NCBI GenBank assembly: GCA_932294295.1
Contig: OW028581.1
Location: 12,389,162-12,453,161, forward strand
Direction of reading: 5' to 3'
Source of the DNA: Alitta virens
Lineage: Eukaryota > Annelida > Polychaeta > Phyllodocida > Nereididae
DNA length: 64,000 nt
Within the stretch, counting starts at the first letter, position 1; each line of letters begins with the position of its first letter. The notes beneath the pieces were generated by a model. That model had not been told where the DNA came from. It was given only the letters and a program-made list of their open reading frames with translations, and made no database searches. Below are positions 26,495-52,259 of this stretch, piece after piece. A program made the position numbers and the translations under genes.

Positions 26495-26936
26495 AGCCCA
26501 TTGCACATGGGAATCACATATGATGGCATCACATGTGATGGCATCACAACCCCTTCTTGTGATGCCAGCATAGTGTGCTGCACACGGAGATGGACCCCAT
26601 GACAGAGTCACAACCCCTCACTAGCCATTATGGAGTTGTTGCAAACTAGGGTTTGCTACATTCTAGGTCAAGTCAAAACCCCTCGCATCTGATTGGCTAT
26701 TAGCAGGCCAGGCCCCTGTGATCACGGCATAAACTGCTGCACACGGGGTTTGCATCATGGAAAGTCTCTGATTCCATCATAGAATATCTAGCTGTGCTAG
26801 ATACCCATGATCTCGTCACAAGTCATATGTGATGCGATCATAGTCTGCTGCACACGGGCAAATTTGGTCATGAGAAGGGGTTGTGACCAAATCATATGTG
26901 ATCACGGCATGGAAAAACTCTCGTGTGCAATGGGCT
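26495..26936. mobile_element. PIF/Harbinger-like MITE with TTA duplication
   Basis: The ends AGCCCATTGCACATGG and CGTGTGCAATGGGCT are inverted repeats flanked by TTA on both sides (26492-26494 and 26937-26939). TTA/TAA duplication is typical of PIF/Harbinger. The interior is dense in subrepeats: CTGCACACGG-type phrases several times and TCACATATGATGGCATCACA-type inverted segments. Confidence 0.75.
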
Positions 26937-27724
26937 TTATCAGGGTGTTACTAGTTACTCGTCAGGCACCTTACAACTTAACAAGCTGGCCTGTTCAGTA
27001 CTGGCGGAAGGCGTGAAAAAAAGCAACCCAAAAAAATGGTCACTCTAGAAAACATTTTCCTATTAAGACAATCTCACTATTGTAGTATGTTTATATCCCA
27101 TATTATTATTTATTATTATTGTAACACTAATTATAATTGTAAGACATTTCCTTCAGAAGTAAAGAGCGCACAACTATTAACTACTGATATTGTCCGCAAT
27201 GAGGAACCCCGCTTCAAGACTTACTATGTAGTCCATCTCACTATTAAACGACCATCCCGTATTGACTTTTGGATTGAAATATCGTTCTTTTGTGCTGTTG
27301 AATTTACCTCGCTATTAAGACCACATCACCATCAAGGCCTTCAATTCATGCAAAAGGGTCCTAACTATTGTTAATAGCTTATTCCAATGTTCATAGCTCC
27401 TAGGTACATATACTGAATATACCCGGAGATTCGTGTACACAGGTAACTGAGGCATCTCATTGCTGTCCTTGAGGACAAACTGCTCGGGGATTAACACTGG
27501 CTTCGTGGGGCATTAATCTGCCAAAAAAACCCTCGTGGGGCTCCTGATAGAACCCCAGGGATCAAAGGATCAAGTCAGAGATTACCATCACTTTTGTTTA
27601 TATCCTGTGTCAGTGCTGGGGTCCAGAGGGCAGGTAGATAATTATTTTCAATGTAGCTATGATCATAATGTTGCAAAGAGGCTGTTATTATGAAGTATAT
27701 GATGAAAGTTGGATTAATATTATG

Positions 27725-27835
27725 AGAGAAAGACAGACAGTGCAAGTAAATAGAAAGGCCGGCTGGCTGGCTGAATTTGGCCCATAGACAGACAAGTGGA
27801 CAGATAGATAGGACAGATATACGACAGGAAGTCAC
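27725..27835. repeat. GACAGA-rich block
   Basis: AGACAGACAG, GGCTGGCTGGCTG and GACAGATAGATAGGACAGA runs occur. It is the same type of low-complexity DNA as at 6850-7505 and 29795-29980. Confidence 0.7.
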
Positions 27836-28382
27836 ATTCTCCGAAGTTATTATTTATGTTGCATGATCATGATATTTCTTCGTATCTATCAGTATTGTCA
27901 TCACTGTAATTCACAGATCCCAATAGGTATGAATAGGCAGGATAGCTTTGGATGGCTACAACTTCAGCTACTAGTATTTACAGACAATTAAATTCAGCCA
28001 CTTTCAAAAGCACTGCTGTATTATTTTTGTGTATGCAGTGAGCATTGGGCATGTTTAGGTGTGAGCAATACTGCTACCATACACAGTATTGAGAATGTAT
28101 GCACCATGATAATTGCTATACATAGTCCTTGACAAGTATTATTACCCTTTATCCTGCCATCGTTATCATTAATGCGGGCTATAATTACCTCTGGGCCCTA
28201 GTAAAGGTCCTAAATACCTTCATCAGGGCCCTTTGCTATTTGCTATGGCTGGGAGCAGAGATAAGCCACTGGCTGACTTAACTGCTTATGGGAGAATTCT
28301 GCTGGTGTGTGTGGGCCTATGTGTGTCTAGACTCAAGCGCTATTTTACAATAAATACAGAAAATACATATAAAGTATAGTTG

Positions 28383-28605
28383 AGGCATCGGTCGGTAAGC
28401 GCATTGGCCAGCTTTGTTCATTCCTAACCCGGGCACTCTTCACGAGCTCCATCGGAGCTGGATGTCGGTCGCATGAAATGTTAAATCGGTGGTGCATTGT
28501 ACTCAGTGTCTATGCTATGGGAAGTAAAAGACCCCACCCATGGGGTAACTGTAACATGGTGTGGACTCCTAGCTTTATCATCTCGTCATCATGTCTGTCT
28601 CTGAG
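28383..28605 (+). mobile_element. tRNA-derived SINE carrying the dispersed motif at its tail
   Basis: A tRNA-like head with a box A type sequence (TCGGTAAGCGCATTGG) and a degenerate box B after CCCGGG is followed by a body of about 150 bp. The tail at 28557-28605 has the inverted form of GATGACGAGATGA and GGAGTCCACAC. The tail motif recurs elsewhere in the window in both orientations. Confidence 0.55.
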
Positions 28606-29794
28606 AAATTGACATATTAGCTAGGTAGGCTTGTTAATGAGGTTGCTTATTATATTACTAGCTTAACCTAATGCCAGATCGCACCATGTTCGCTTGTAAA
28701 CATACCTGCATAACTGTGAGCATGGAGTTATTGCAAAATGACCTATTAATTAACCCAGTGACACGCTCACACATGTGTTACATGCTCAGCAGTTTCACCT
28801 GTCATGTAAGACATGTCAGTGACAGGTATACATCTGTCACCAGTTGGGGTCTGTTTGATGTACATGTTGAGGTATATCAAAGACAATTGTCACATTGTGT
28901 GTTTTGATGTGTTCACATCTACAACTATGTTCTATGTCCCAAAATGAGTACACTACACCCTTGTCAAAAATGACAAATATGCTCAGAGCTCTACTTCTTT
29001 GCCCAGTTTATTAATCACTGTTAATGGCATAAATGCTAATAATGCATAGTAGTGATTGGTCTGGTGTCAATGATCCGTATAAAATGCTGACAGGTTGAGC
29101 TGTAGGAAAATATAATGTAAAACTCCAACATAATAAAATAAGTTAGGATAGCTTACACTATAATATTTGGTGTATTATTATTTTATTACTACATTATTGT
29201 ACTTATTATTTTACCTTCAAATTATTTTTAATATTGTACTAATAAACTATCTTTATAACTTTCTCTGTGTTAGTCTAGCCTCATCTGTCGGTCTAAGTTG
29301 GCTGTATTTATCTTTGATTATATCTGGTTGTCTGTATATATCATCTCTCATATGTAATCTATTTCATCATAATCATTGCCATATAATACATAGTGGTCTT
29401 TGCACATATTGCATGCAGTATTTATTAAAAGCCTTTCTGCAATATTTATCCACGAAACCCAAATAACATATGTCTGTGGCAACCCCCATATTACTCTATA
29501 GGCAGCCATATATATGTTTTGCATGAAAACAATGTAGGTAGATTGATATTCATAATATTCATATGGGAATTGTGTGGAAATATGAAGTGCAGATAATTTC
29601 TGTATGTGTTGGTTGAAAATGGTTAGCTATGTCTGTAGGATTTTGTTCTTTTTCATGAAATGTAGCAGTTATGAATAGTTGAAAGTTTTCCGTAGATAAT
29701 CAACATTCTAATCATGTCCTGTGTTGAAGATGATAGTTGATCTGATAATATGCTGCAATGTTTGAGATAATGGATATATAGTAATTAGCGAGGG

Positions 29795-29980
29795 AGAGAC
29801 ATATGTTGGCTACAGACTGACAGACAAAGAAATATATTGCCTGACAGAGAGATGAAGGCAAACAGATGGAAAGATATACTGTAGAACCAACCGATGTGAC
29901 AGATAGACGGAGAAGTGGTGGACAGACAGATGTATAAACGAAATAAGGATAGACTTATAACAGACAAATACAAACAGTCA
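29795..29980. repeat. GACAGA-rich block
   Basis: Repeated CAGACAGATG, GACAGACAAAG and GACAGATAGACGG phrases occur. The minus-strand ORF here is low-complexity. Confidence 0.7.
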
Positions 29981-30437
29981 ATATATAAAGATGTTGTTTT
30001 TTAGCATTAAAGATATAGGGCTCGACATATTATCAACTGATAAAGATAAACCTCAACATTTATTTACGCAAATACAAGGCCTTAAAGACATACAGGTATG
30101 AAAAAAAAATAAAAAATTAAAAAACTGACCCACACAAACCCTCAGCGTACACCCAAACTGAGACTTCGTAAAACAAATAATGAAAGGATTCCATTTGTGG
30201 AGATAGACTTCAGCATTCATTTACTTTCTGGCTGTAATACTCTGATGGAAAGACTTTTGACTCTTTGGTTACGTGACTTTCGCTCTTTGGCAGGGACTTT
30301 GACTCCAAGGGAGGCCCTCTTAGAGGTGAATCAAGCTGTCATCCATTCATCCATACCCTCAGCATTCATCATCCATCATTCATAGTGCACCCTTGCTTCC
30401 CTGATGGATGGCCAACGTGCAGGATTCTTGCATCAAG

Positions 30438-30466
30438 ACCTGCTGCTGTTGCTGCTGCTGCTGCTG
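30438..30466. repeat. CTG/GCT trinucleotide microsatellite
   Basis: About nine CTG units with one interruption, in non-coding sequence 1.8 kb upstream of the first visible SNX exon. Confidence 0.85.
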
Positions 30467-30636
30467 GTGATGCAGGCAGATGATGGACTAGGCGGATGGG
30501 TTTTTAGTTTATGATGTCAAATTGGAGCTTTTTAGGGGAATGGATGATTTTGGACTTGGAGGCAGCGTGTTGTGTTGTATTGATATATTGATGCTACTAC
30601 TGCTGTAGTATACCTAGCTTGTTACACCAACTGACA

Positions 30637-30688
30637 AAGGCTGGTGTAATGATGAGATGAAAAGGCTTGGAATTCGCACCATATTATA
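30637..30688 (+). repeat. Copy of the dispersed SINE-like core motif (best preserved)
   Basis: AGGCTGGTGTAATGATGAGA is followed by TGAAAAGGCTTGG and AATTCGCACCATATTATA. It contains every segment of the shared motif. Confidence 0.6.
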
Positions 30689-30689
30689 C

Positions 30690-32265
30690 ATTTGTGCATG
30701 TATAATTTATTTGCACTTGTAGCCTAAGTGCTGCTTTTAATCGGATCTAAAGCTAAAATTATTTTGTCTTGCAACGCTTCTTTAAATGCTTGAATAAATG
30801 ATATGCAAAAATTGCTACAGGGTTCTGGTAAAAGTGCTGTATATTGCATGATTATAACATTTTTGTTTGACCTTTTCATCTTAAATATAGTGCTAGTTCA
30901 TCGTGTATCTGGCTCTTATGTTGGCTATATTTCTTGTGCCGTCACTTAATTCAATGAATATGAATGAAATGCGAAGCAGAGTGAAATCGAAAAACTTCCA
31001 TTTTTCATCATATCATGTACAAGAATGATTCAGATGAGAACTGTGTGGACTGCGGTCAAATCTAGGGTGCAAAGACTGCTCGAGCCTCAGTGATCCAGAT
31101 ATTTATTGATCTAGTATTGATCTGCGGTTGCATATCCGTTCAGAGTAGTCATCCCATTTCACACTTTGTACGATAACGTATTGGCTCTCTTCGTATGTTG
31201 CCTTTTGTTTGTATTCGAGCACTACAAAATTGTGGCACCGTTCTGGATCAGATTTTCATTCTGAGCATTTGATTGATGACTGGTACACTCCAACAGATTT
31301 TCTGTTGGCTTATTGTTTGTGTTCTATGCTGGGAATTGAGAGATACTAGAGGTCTCTATTTGAGCTGTATTCGCAATATCCTTTTCATGTTACTCTAGTG
31401 GTGTTTTCAGTGTGTTGTCAGTGTGTTAATATAGAATGGTGTTTGCCATGGTAAGCAAAGAAGTCATTGAGCTGAAATTGCCTTTGTAACATGTCTATTG
31501 AAGCATTGGGTGAAGAACATTGCTCAAGAGAATCTGAATGTATTTTAAATTACAATCAAAAGGTTACAGACTACATATCCTGCATGAAGAGTTGTACATT
31601 ACAAACATAAGGTTAAGGTATTATACCAATAAGAAGAAATACAAGTTTACATAGAGAATTGAAGAGAATAATGACTTTGTGATTTATTTGTGAAGCAAGC
31701 GTTTTGATTAATCGTCAAAGAAAACATCCAACAAATTATGTCGGATTATGACTGACACACTTGGATTAAAAATTGAAGAAAACATACTGAAGCAAGCACA
31801 AGATGAATATTAGAAACATACATATATGAAATTTACTTTGTAAAGAAAAAAGAAAAATTTCCAGCAAATTACGAGGAAGCAAACATAATGGAAAAGCCTA
31901 AGCATCCCAACCTGAGAAGTTCAAAAATTTCAAATTGTCAAAAATCATCAATGAAGACAGTAGATGGAAAAAAATGAGCTTGAAGAACCTACTTCATATT
32001 TGTCTTCTGTAACAATGCTTTCTCTATTTCATCGTCTGGTATTGAAACATTAGTTTTCTACCAGCTATACCAAAACTGTCGAACTTTGAAGGGGATGAAT
32101 TGGAATTTTGTTCTGGGTGGACTTTCAACAATGCCAGTGTACTCGAAGTATCACAAACTGCCTCTGATATTTAGAAAAGCTGTAATATTTACCTCGTTTG
32201 CTAGTGAATGTTGTCTATTTAGTATATCACAAAATATTTATTTCTACATTTATCACTATTTTCAG
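30690..32265. other. Sequence upstream of the first visible SNX exon
   Basis: It is AT-rich. It holds the two candidate start sites described under the SNX gene and ends in the polypyrimidine tract and acceptor at 32265. There is no TATA box or other promoter mark at a convincing position, so this is probably intron 1. Confidence 0.5.
31436..31450 (+). other. One candidate for the missing first coding exon of SNX
   Basis: Two in-frame ATGs (31436 and 31448) end at a consensus donor, ATG|GTAAGC, at 31451 in phase 0, which would join directly to VRALYDF. That fits the size of the first coding exon of vertebrate SNX9. However, the site also resembles an RFX X-box palindrome (TTGCCATGGTAAG), so the match may be chance. 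A second, weaker candidate is ATGGCCAAC|GTGCAG at 30408-30416. Confidence 0.2.
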
Positions 32266-45832
<13,567 letters not shown>

Positions 45833-47300
45833 TATCTCACTCTTTGGATGAATTAATAGGAAATTTAGTTTTACAGTCATTTGTTACATAGAATTATTGA
45901 AAAAAGAAACTGACCTGCTACCATAAATTCAAATGAAATTATTATAGTTGGTGCCACAAAAGTAAAGATGTTGTTGGAGTATTCATATTCCAGTACTATC
46001 TGGTTGAAGTAATTTGACAAAGAATGACCCTACCTAACTGTAAATGCATTATGAAAGGAGTTTTAAAGGTCTGCAACAAAAAATGTTTGACTCTAGAAAT
46101 CCCTGTGGGTCCAGGCTTACTGTTGATAGAAACATAATTATTCAAAGTGAGTTACAAAGGCTGGATAAGCCACAGAACTGAGGTTGAAAACTTGTTGATT
46201 GATGAGTTGTCATTTGGTGTGTAAAACACATTGTTTATATTGAGAACGATCCTTTTATCCTTTTGTTGAAGAAAAGCTACATTCATGATCGTTATGATCT
46301 GTTAGTTAGCGTTTATTTATTTGATACAAGTTAACACAACAAGGGCCACTTTATGAACTAATCTTGTTAATCGTCATGAAGACCAAACTTATCGTGATTT
46401 GCTCACTACGTCTACGAATCCTTCTGAAACTGTAAACTGTTATGCAAATCAGCTTGTTCGTTTTGTTTCAATATGCAACCTTTTTGTGATTGTTATATAG
46501 TGTATGGGTTGAAAATGTGAAATATATTATTTTTGAGATACTTCAGAATTAAATTAGTATGAAATCAGTTGTGCATTATTCTGCCACAGCATCTTATTAA
46601 TTGGTTTCAGCTGAATAATTGTTCAATTACTTTATATAATTTTTGTTGAATTATGTGTCAACAGTTGTATTTAAATTATTATGAATTGAATGTATCAGCT
46701 TCGCATGCCCTGTGTACAGTTATGATGAAGGGAGTGTAAAAGCATATCATATTTTAATACAAGCAATTTAAGGCAAGTTTTATATAAGGTTCTTCTACTT
46801 TTTTTGGTTAATACCATACTGTATCTTATGAGGAAAGCTTTGTTGCTAAGTTGTTTATATAATCCAATACAAAATAGTAGTATAAAGAAATTGTGAAATT
46901 AACGGCATTTGCCGTGCAGTTTAGAACTTGCAAATAGATGCTTAGAATTTGATGCTAACGTTATATTTTATTGCTATGGCATCTATGCTTTCATGTTATA
47001 AGTATCGTTAAATTTAATTTGCCAATTTTGTCATAATTAATGTACAAGCAAACGTTGGTGCTTTGTGTTGTTTCATAACATTTTGTAAATACTACCGCAG
47101 CACTTGGTACGTAATATATTGACCGCAGATCCAAGTCAGCGACAATTCTGTGATGACCTCCTCCTTGGCTCTGCGAACGTTGTTTATTTGTTGACTGCAG
47201 CTTTTTCTTTCATATGAAAAAAACGTGATGCAAATATATTGTAATTATGTACATTAACACACTTTATATATGATCAGCTGAATAAACTGTACTATTTAAA
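45833..47300 (+). other. Likely 3' UTR of the SNX gene
   Basis: AT-rich sequence without a coding signal follows the stop codon. The first good AATAAA lies at 47281-47286, which would give a 3' UTR of about 1.45 kb. The exact cleavage site is not visible; shorter forms using ATTAAA-type signals near 46550 are possible. Confidence 0.6.
47281..47286 (+). terminator. Canonical poly(A) signal AATAAA for the SNX gene
   Basis: This is the first canonical AATAAA found downstream of the SNX stop. T-rich sequence follows within 40 bp, as expected of a downstream element. Assignment to this gene rests on position and strand only. Confidence 0.55.
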
Positions 47301-48759
47301 TGAAGTGTTACATTTTATCATTTGACTATATTTCGTAATATGTCACATCCTCAGTGTACAATTCTGAACTCCTGCTGAAAGTTTATTTTCTTGTGGATAA
47401 CTGGTGGCTTGCCTCGTCCAAATTTTCTGAATTCCGTTGACATCTCAACCTTCAGTACCTGATTAAAAGACCTTTCACTTCGTGATTTGATTTTTGCCGG
47501 CTGTCTTGTTCTCTTTATGATGACAAAAATTGTTGGATGGTCAGTATGCTGCATTAAATTGGTAAAATGCTAAGCTATGCATTGCGTGTGACTTTCATCA
47601 AAAGGATTTAATTCGTAAGATGCTACATGGCCCAATTATTAATGGTCTATTTAGTTTGAGATTAGACATGGTTATTCGCCAATGCACGATTCCTGATTTC
47701 AATGTGATAAGACTCCAGTTGTCCTTGTACCGGTCTAGGTGTGCTTTTGATTTCAGGTTTAGAACCAAGGTATGGTCCAGGTACTTAGCAATGATAAATT
47801 AGTGATTCTAGTTTAATTGTTCAGCTTAGCTACCGGCTAGTCTGAAAGCCACAGAAAATTGTCTATTGCTTCTGTATCAATACCTTGATAACTGTTTCTG
47901 CATGAATAGATCTAATTTGTACCAGTCTATATGCAGGTGTCCCTCATCGGTTATAGTAACTGCACAGATTTCGAACTCTGCCAAGGGTCTTTGCAAATAT
48001 CCTTAATCTTCCTTCTATCTAGTCATGCACTGGGGTAATTATTCTCGCTTGCCTGTTCTTGAGGTTTTTGGTGCATTACTCATATGCAGTTACATTGGTG
48101 GTCATTTGAAACACCTGGAGAAACAAGCTTGGTTATGAGTTTTCAATATGTATTTTCAAAGATAACCATACAACTTCTAAAGTTCAATATTCCTACAAAA
48201 TTGATGTTAAATTCCATCAATTTGAATCTTGATTACATTGTTTTCAACTAATCATTAACTGGGTATCATAAATTCAACACACAATTCTTGAACATCTAAT
48301 ACACTACACACATGCAATGATTGATTTCTGATTCCATCAATCCTACTCTCTGATTAGCTATCTTCAGCCAGAAACTAATTAATAGCACAGTTTCATTGTA
48401 CAGTTTCTGGACATTTATACATTCAAATCTGATACCCCAAATGGTTGTTCACCCACTTAATGGTAGATTCTATGGCCAGAAAGTCACACACTCACCCCTA
48501 ATAGCTAGGCCAAAAATGCATCATTAACCAAGTGACCAAAAGTCATTAGCACCTGGGTTTAATCACACATGATTGGAGGTTGGTCTGCTATATAAATACT
48601 CGAGATGCTGATAGTAAATTTAAACAGTGTCTACACCTTATAATTTGGTATAGTGGGAAATTTATATTAAAGTAGTAAATACCGAGATCTCAATTAGACA
48701 TACATGAATTTCATAACAATGCACGAGTGAAAAAATACACTAGTGTCTTTCCCCCAAAA
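47301..48759. other. Intergenic sequence 3' of the SNX gene
   Basis: No gene is seen. A TATA-box-like CTATATAAATA occurs at 48589-48599, but no transcript can be traced from it. Confidence 0.4.
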
Positions 48760-49240
48760 ACATGTAACAGAGCCCCAGTAGTTGGCTGCACTCTCTTGAA
48801 ACAAGGCCCTTTTTCCATCAATGATATATACTTATTATTCCCTATAAACATACGGCAAAGCCTTGATCTCCCAGAGTCATACTCTCTTAGAACAATGTAC
48901 CTGGTTGTAACAGTTTAGCTAACAATTATCTTTCGTATGTGTATGACAAGGCCGTACCTTCCTGAAACAATACTCCAAACTTTCTTAGGAGTTCAACTAA
49001 TGTTCCTCATACACACCGACAAAGCCTTAGCACTCGAACTATACTCTCTTAAGATAATTTCCTATTACAAAGGTATCAATATAGATTGTCCCCCATATGT
49101 TTATAGCAAGGTCTCAGAATTCATATGCTCTAAACCTTCTTGAAATAATTCATTGACGTAAGTAGCCACTAAACTAATTGTTCCTTACACATTTATGGTA
49201 AGGACCTAGCCTATTGCTACTCCTTTCCAAGACAAAACAC
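48760..49240. repeat. Degenerate tandem repeat, unit about 88 bp
   Basis: A shared phrase (GCAAAGCCTT...ATACTCTCTTA) recurs near 48764, 48852, 48945, 49019, 49106 and 49198. It alternates with ACTAAT(T/G)TTCCTCATACA-type stretches. Small ORFs over this span are repeat translations. Confidence 0.5.
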
Positions 49241-50073
49241 TTTAAAGAAACTCAATATTGATTCACCAAATGCACTAACTTATCAGATTTATAGTTGAAA
49301 AGAAAACTGCACTTACTTTATCCTAAAGGATTTGACAGGACTCAGTTAGGCTGAAGACACTGCAGGCTCCCTATGACTTGCTGACTTAGAGGTGTTGAAT
49401 CGTCCACAGTCTGCTCTGATCAACCTGGTTCAGGATCCACAAAAATTGCTCTGACCAAGAACCATCAGTTGTCCTCTGCTTTTATGCAAACTCTGGCCAG
49501 GGTTCCTATACTGGGGTACACCCTGGTGCCAGTTTCTGACTGTGTTAAATGCCCCTCCTCCCCTCTATTCTAGTATGTCTCTGCTAGCTTAGCATTCCCT
49601 CTAGGCTAGAGTCTCAGCTATTCCCACAACTATTCCTTACTTGGCTTCAGGTTTTGTCAGGTAGCTCTCTATAGTCCATAGCCTGCCTAGTGTGTTTCTA
49701 TAGTTCATCAATTCCTGCCTAAATAGTGTTCTATTTGCTAAGGCTTGGTGGTTTTTATTCATATCATCATCCTAGTTCCTTTTCTTATTAATTGGTTAAT
49801 TCTACTTATTTTTCCTCTCTCATCATGATTGTTTATTCTTTATCTAATTCCTATTTGTATAATATTCACAACTCATGCATTTTCCAGTGTCCTTGCTCAT
49901 GTGGACTCTGTTTACATTTATATTTCAATTTAATACAGGTTTATGTCTATTGTTTCTAAATATCTACATACATATATATATCATTCACAATAATAGCAGG
50001 TCCTTAGGTCTCTCGATTTATAATTCTGTTGTGTGGTCATCTGGGTCTTCATTTGGCTGGTCATTTGTCCATT

Positions 50074-50242
50074 GAGTTTGTCAGTAGGTGGCTATCCCTC
50101 CTTCTTGCTTGGTGCTGCCACCTCTTGGATTGTGGGGGTCCTGTTCCAGGGACAGCTTGAGTTTGTCAGTAGGTGGCTATCCCTCCTTCTGGCTTGGTGC
50201 TGCCACCTCTTGGGTTGTAGGGGTCCTGTTCCATGGACAGCT
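50074..50242. repeat. 85-bp tandem duplication
   Basis: GAGTTTGTCAGTAGGTGGCT starts at 50074 and again at 50159. The two units differ at only a few positions, so the duplication is recent relative to neighbouring repeats. Confidence 0.9.
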
Positions 50243-50509
50243 GTACATTGTTCATTCAATTCAGTGTTTTGCTACTATATGATGTAATTCATTAATTACT
50301 TTATACCATTTATAACATTTATTACCTTAATTGGTCAGCTATGCAGTCTACATGACAATAAGAATCTTAGGCTTGATACTACTTCCAAAAATAAGAATGT
50401 AACTGTTGTCCCGAAACCTCAACCAAAAGGTTCTGGTTTAGTTTCCATGGCAACCAAATGGTCATTGACACATCAATCATACATTATATCAGCTGCCTTT
50501 CATTATCAA

Positions 50510-52140
50510 GCATCAGAATGTGGATTGCACAAATATTACAAATGCTTAAACACATTAAATCTGAAATAATCAAACCACTAACTTTAATAATAAATCAGAC
50601 ACTAAACACAGGAACATTCCCAGACAAACTTAAAACTGCCAAAGTATTCCCATTTTATAAAAAAGGTGAAAATTATCTGCCCGAAAATTACTGTCCTATC
50701 TCAATTCTACCCAGCATATCAAAAGGATCATGCATAAACAACTCTTTACCTATTTCACTGAAAATAAACAGAAATGGCAGCTTTTGAACTAGTTGATAGA
50801 ATAACTTGTGATATGGACAGAAAACAGACTTCTCTTTGCATTTTTTTTAGATCTCTCAAAGGCTTTTTATACGCTGGACCGCCAAATCCTCCTTAATAAA
50901 TTAAAACATTATGGTGTGAGGGATATTGCATTAAAACTATCGAAACATATTTAAGTAATAGAAGTCAAGTTGTCCAATACAATGATTTTGTCTCAGACAA
51001 ATTAACTATTTAAACAGGGGTTCCCCAAGGTTCACAGTTAGGTCCACTACTTTTTATTATTTATCTAAATGATCTAATTCAAGCATGTACTCTTTTTAAG
51101 CCAGTTATATACGCAGATGATACGGCACTATTTACTCTTCTAGAAAACTCTACTATTTCAGACCAAAATCCTAATATAACTTTAAACTATTAATTTAAAA
51201 ATATATGTAAATGTTTTAATTGTCATATTAAATGAAAATAAAACTAAAGCCATGTTGTTCCATCCAGTACAAAAAAGATGTAGATTAAAAAACTTCCTAC
51301 CTTATGATGTACTTAAGACAATATATAGTTCACTGATTTTGCCCTACCTTACTTATGCAATAATAGTCTAGGGTTCTGTGTCTGAGTGACTGTTCAAACT
51401 ACAAAAGCATTCTGTTAGAGACATCTCAAATGCTAAATGCACACACTGACCCTCTTTTCAAGTATCTCTCCCTCCTCAAGTTATGTGACATATATCTAGT
51501 ACAAATTTATATACAAGTAAGAAAATCAAATGTTACCGATGTATTTCATGTCCTCGCTGTTTGTCAGAAATAGTGAAGTACATAATTATGATACAAGACA
51601 TTCTAGAGACTATAGGACAACTTTAGGTAGACATGCCTTCATAAAAAATAGTATTAGGTTCCGTATTCCGTATATTTATAATCATATCCCATTTTGAATA
51701 AAAGAAAAAATAGATACTCAGTCTTCCTTGCTTCACTAAATATATCAAATACTTTCTATTAGACACGTATCAGTCTGATTGTGGTACACAAAATTGCTAC
51801 ATCTGCCACATTAATCAATATAATAATAAATAATATGCCATAGAACTTATGCCCCTGCAACGAAGTTGGGGGGCATAAAGCTGTTATAAAATTATTGCTC
51901 TTTTGTTGCTTCGATGCAGGAGTACTGCTGTCCCCAAGGGACACCATGTTATACAATTTCTTGGTCACACTCATCTAAATATATGTATACCTATCAAGCA
52001 TCATCATCAGTATCATGTACTTACTATGTATCATCATTAGTGAATCATGTATATGGAGCTAGCATGGGTCTCTCTGTAACTCCTTATTGTAACTATTTTT
52101 GTTATAATAGGTGAATACAATTTCTTGAGTCTTGAGTCTT
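50510..52140 (+). mobile_element. Decayed LINE: reverse transcriptase and 3' UTR
   Basis: Across several frames the + strand shows IINQTLNTGTFPDKLKTAKV, NYCPISILPSISK, LLNKLKHYGVRDIA, GVPQGSQLGPLLF, a YADDTALF catalytic motif near 51111-51134, LNENKTKAMLFHP and ILPYLTYAI, in normal RT order. This is a Jockey/CR1-type layout. Frameshifts, stops and internal deletions make it non-functional. The 3' UTR ends in a TCTTGAGTCTTGAGTCTT repeat near 52122-52140. The endonuclease is absent, consistent with 5' truncation. Confidence 0.85.
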
Positions 52141-52259
52141 TAAACATTCTGAACATGTTTTCTAGTTATATAAGAATGGCTGGTGTAAATTAATACAGTC
52201 CATAATTATGACTGTTCTTATCTGTCCTGACAGTCAATACTGCTTCTCACGTCCCCTTA

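Noticed and set aside
48589..48599. TATA-box-like CTATATAAATA
   Set aside because: No exon, ORF or LTR structure could be linked to it; AT-rich DNA gives such matches by chance.
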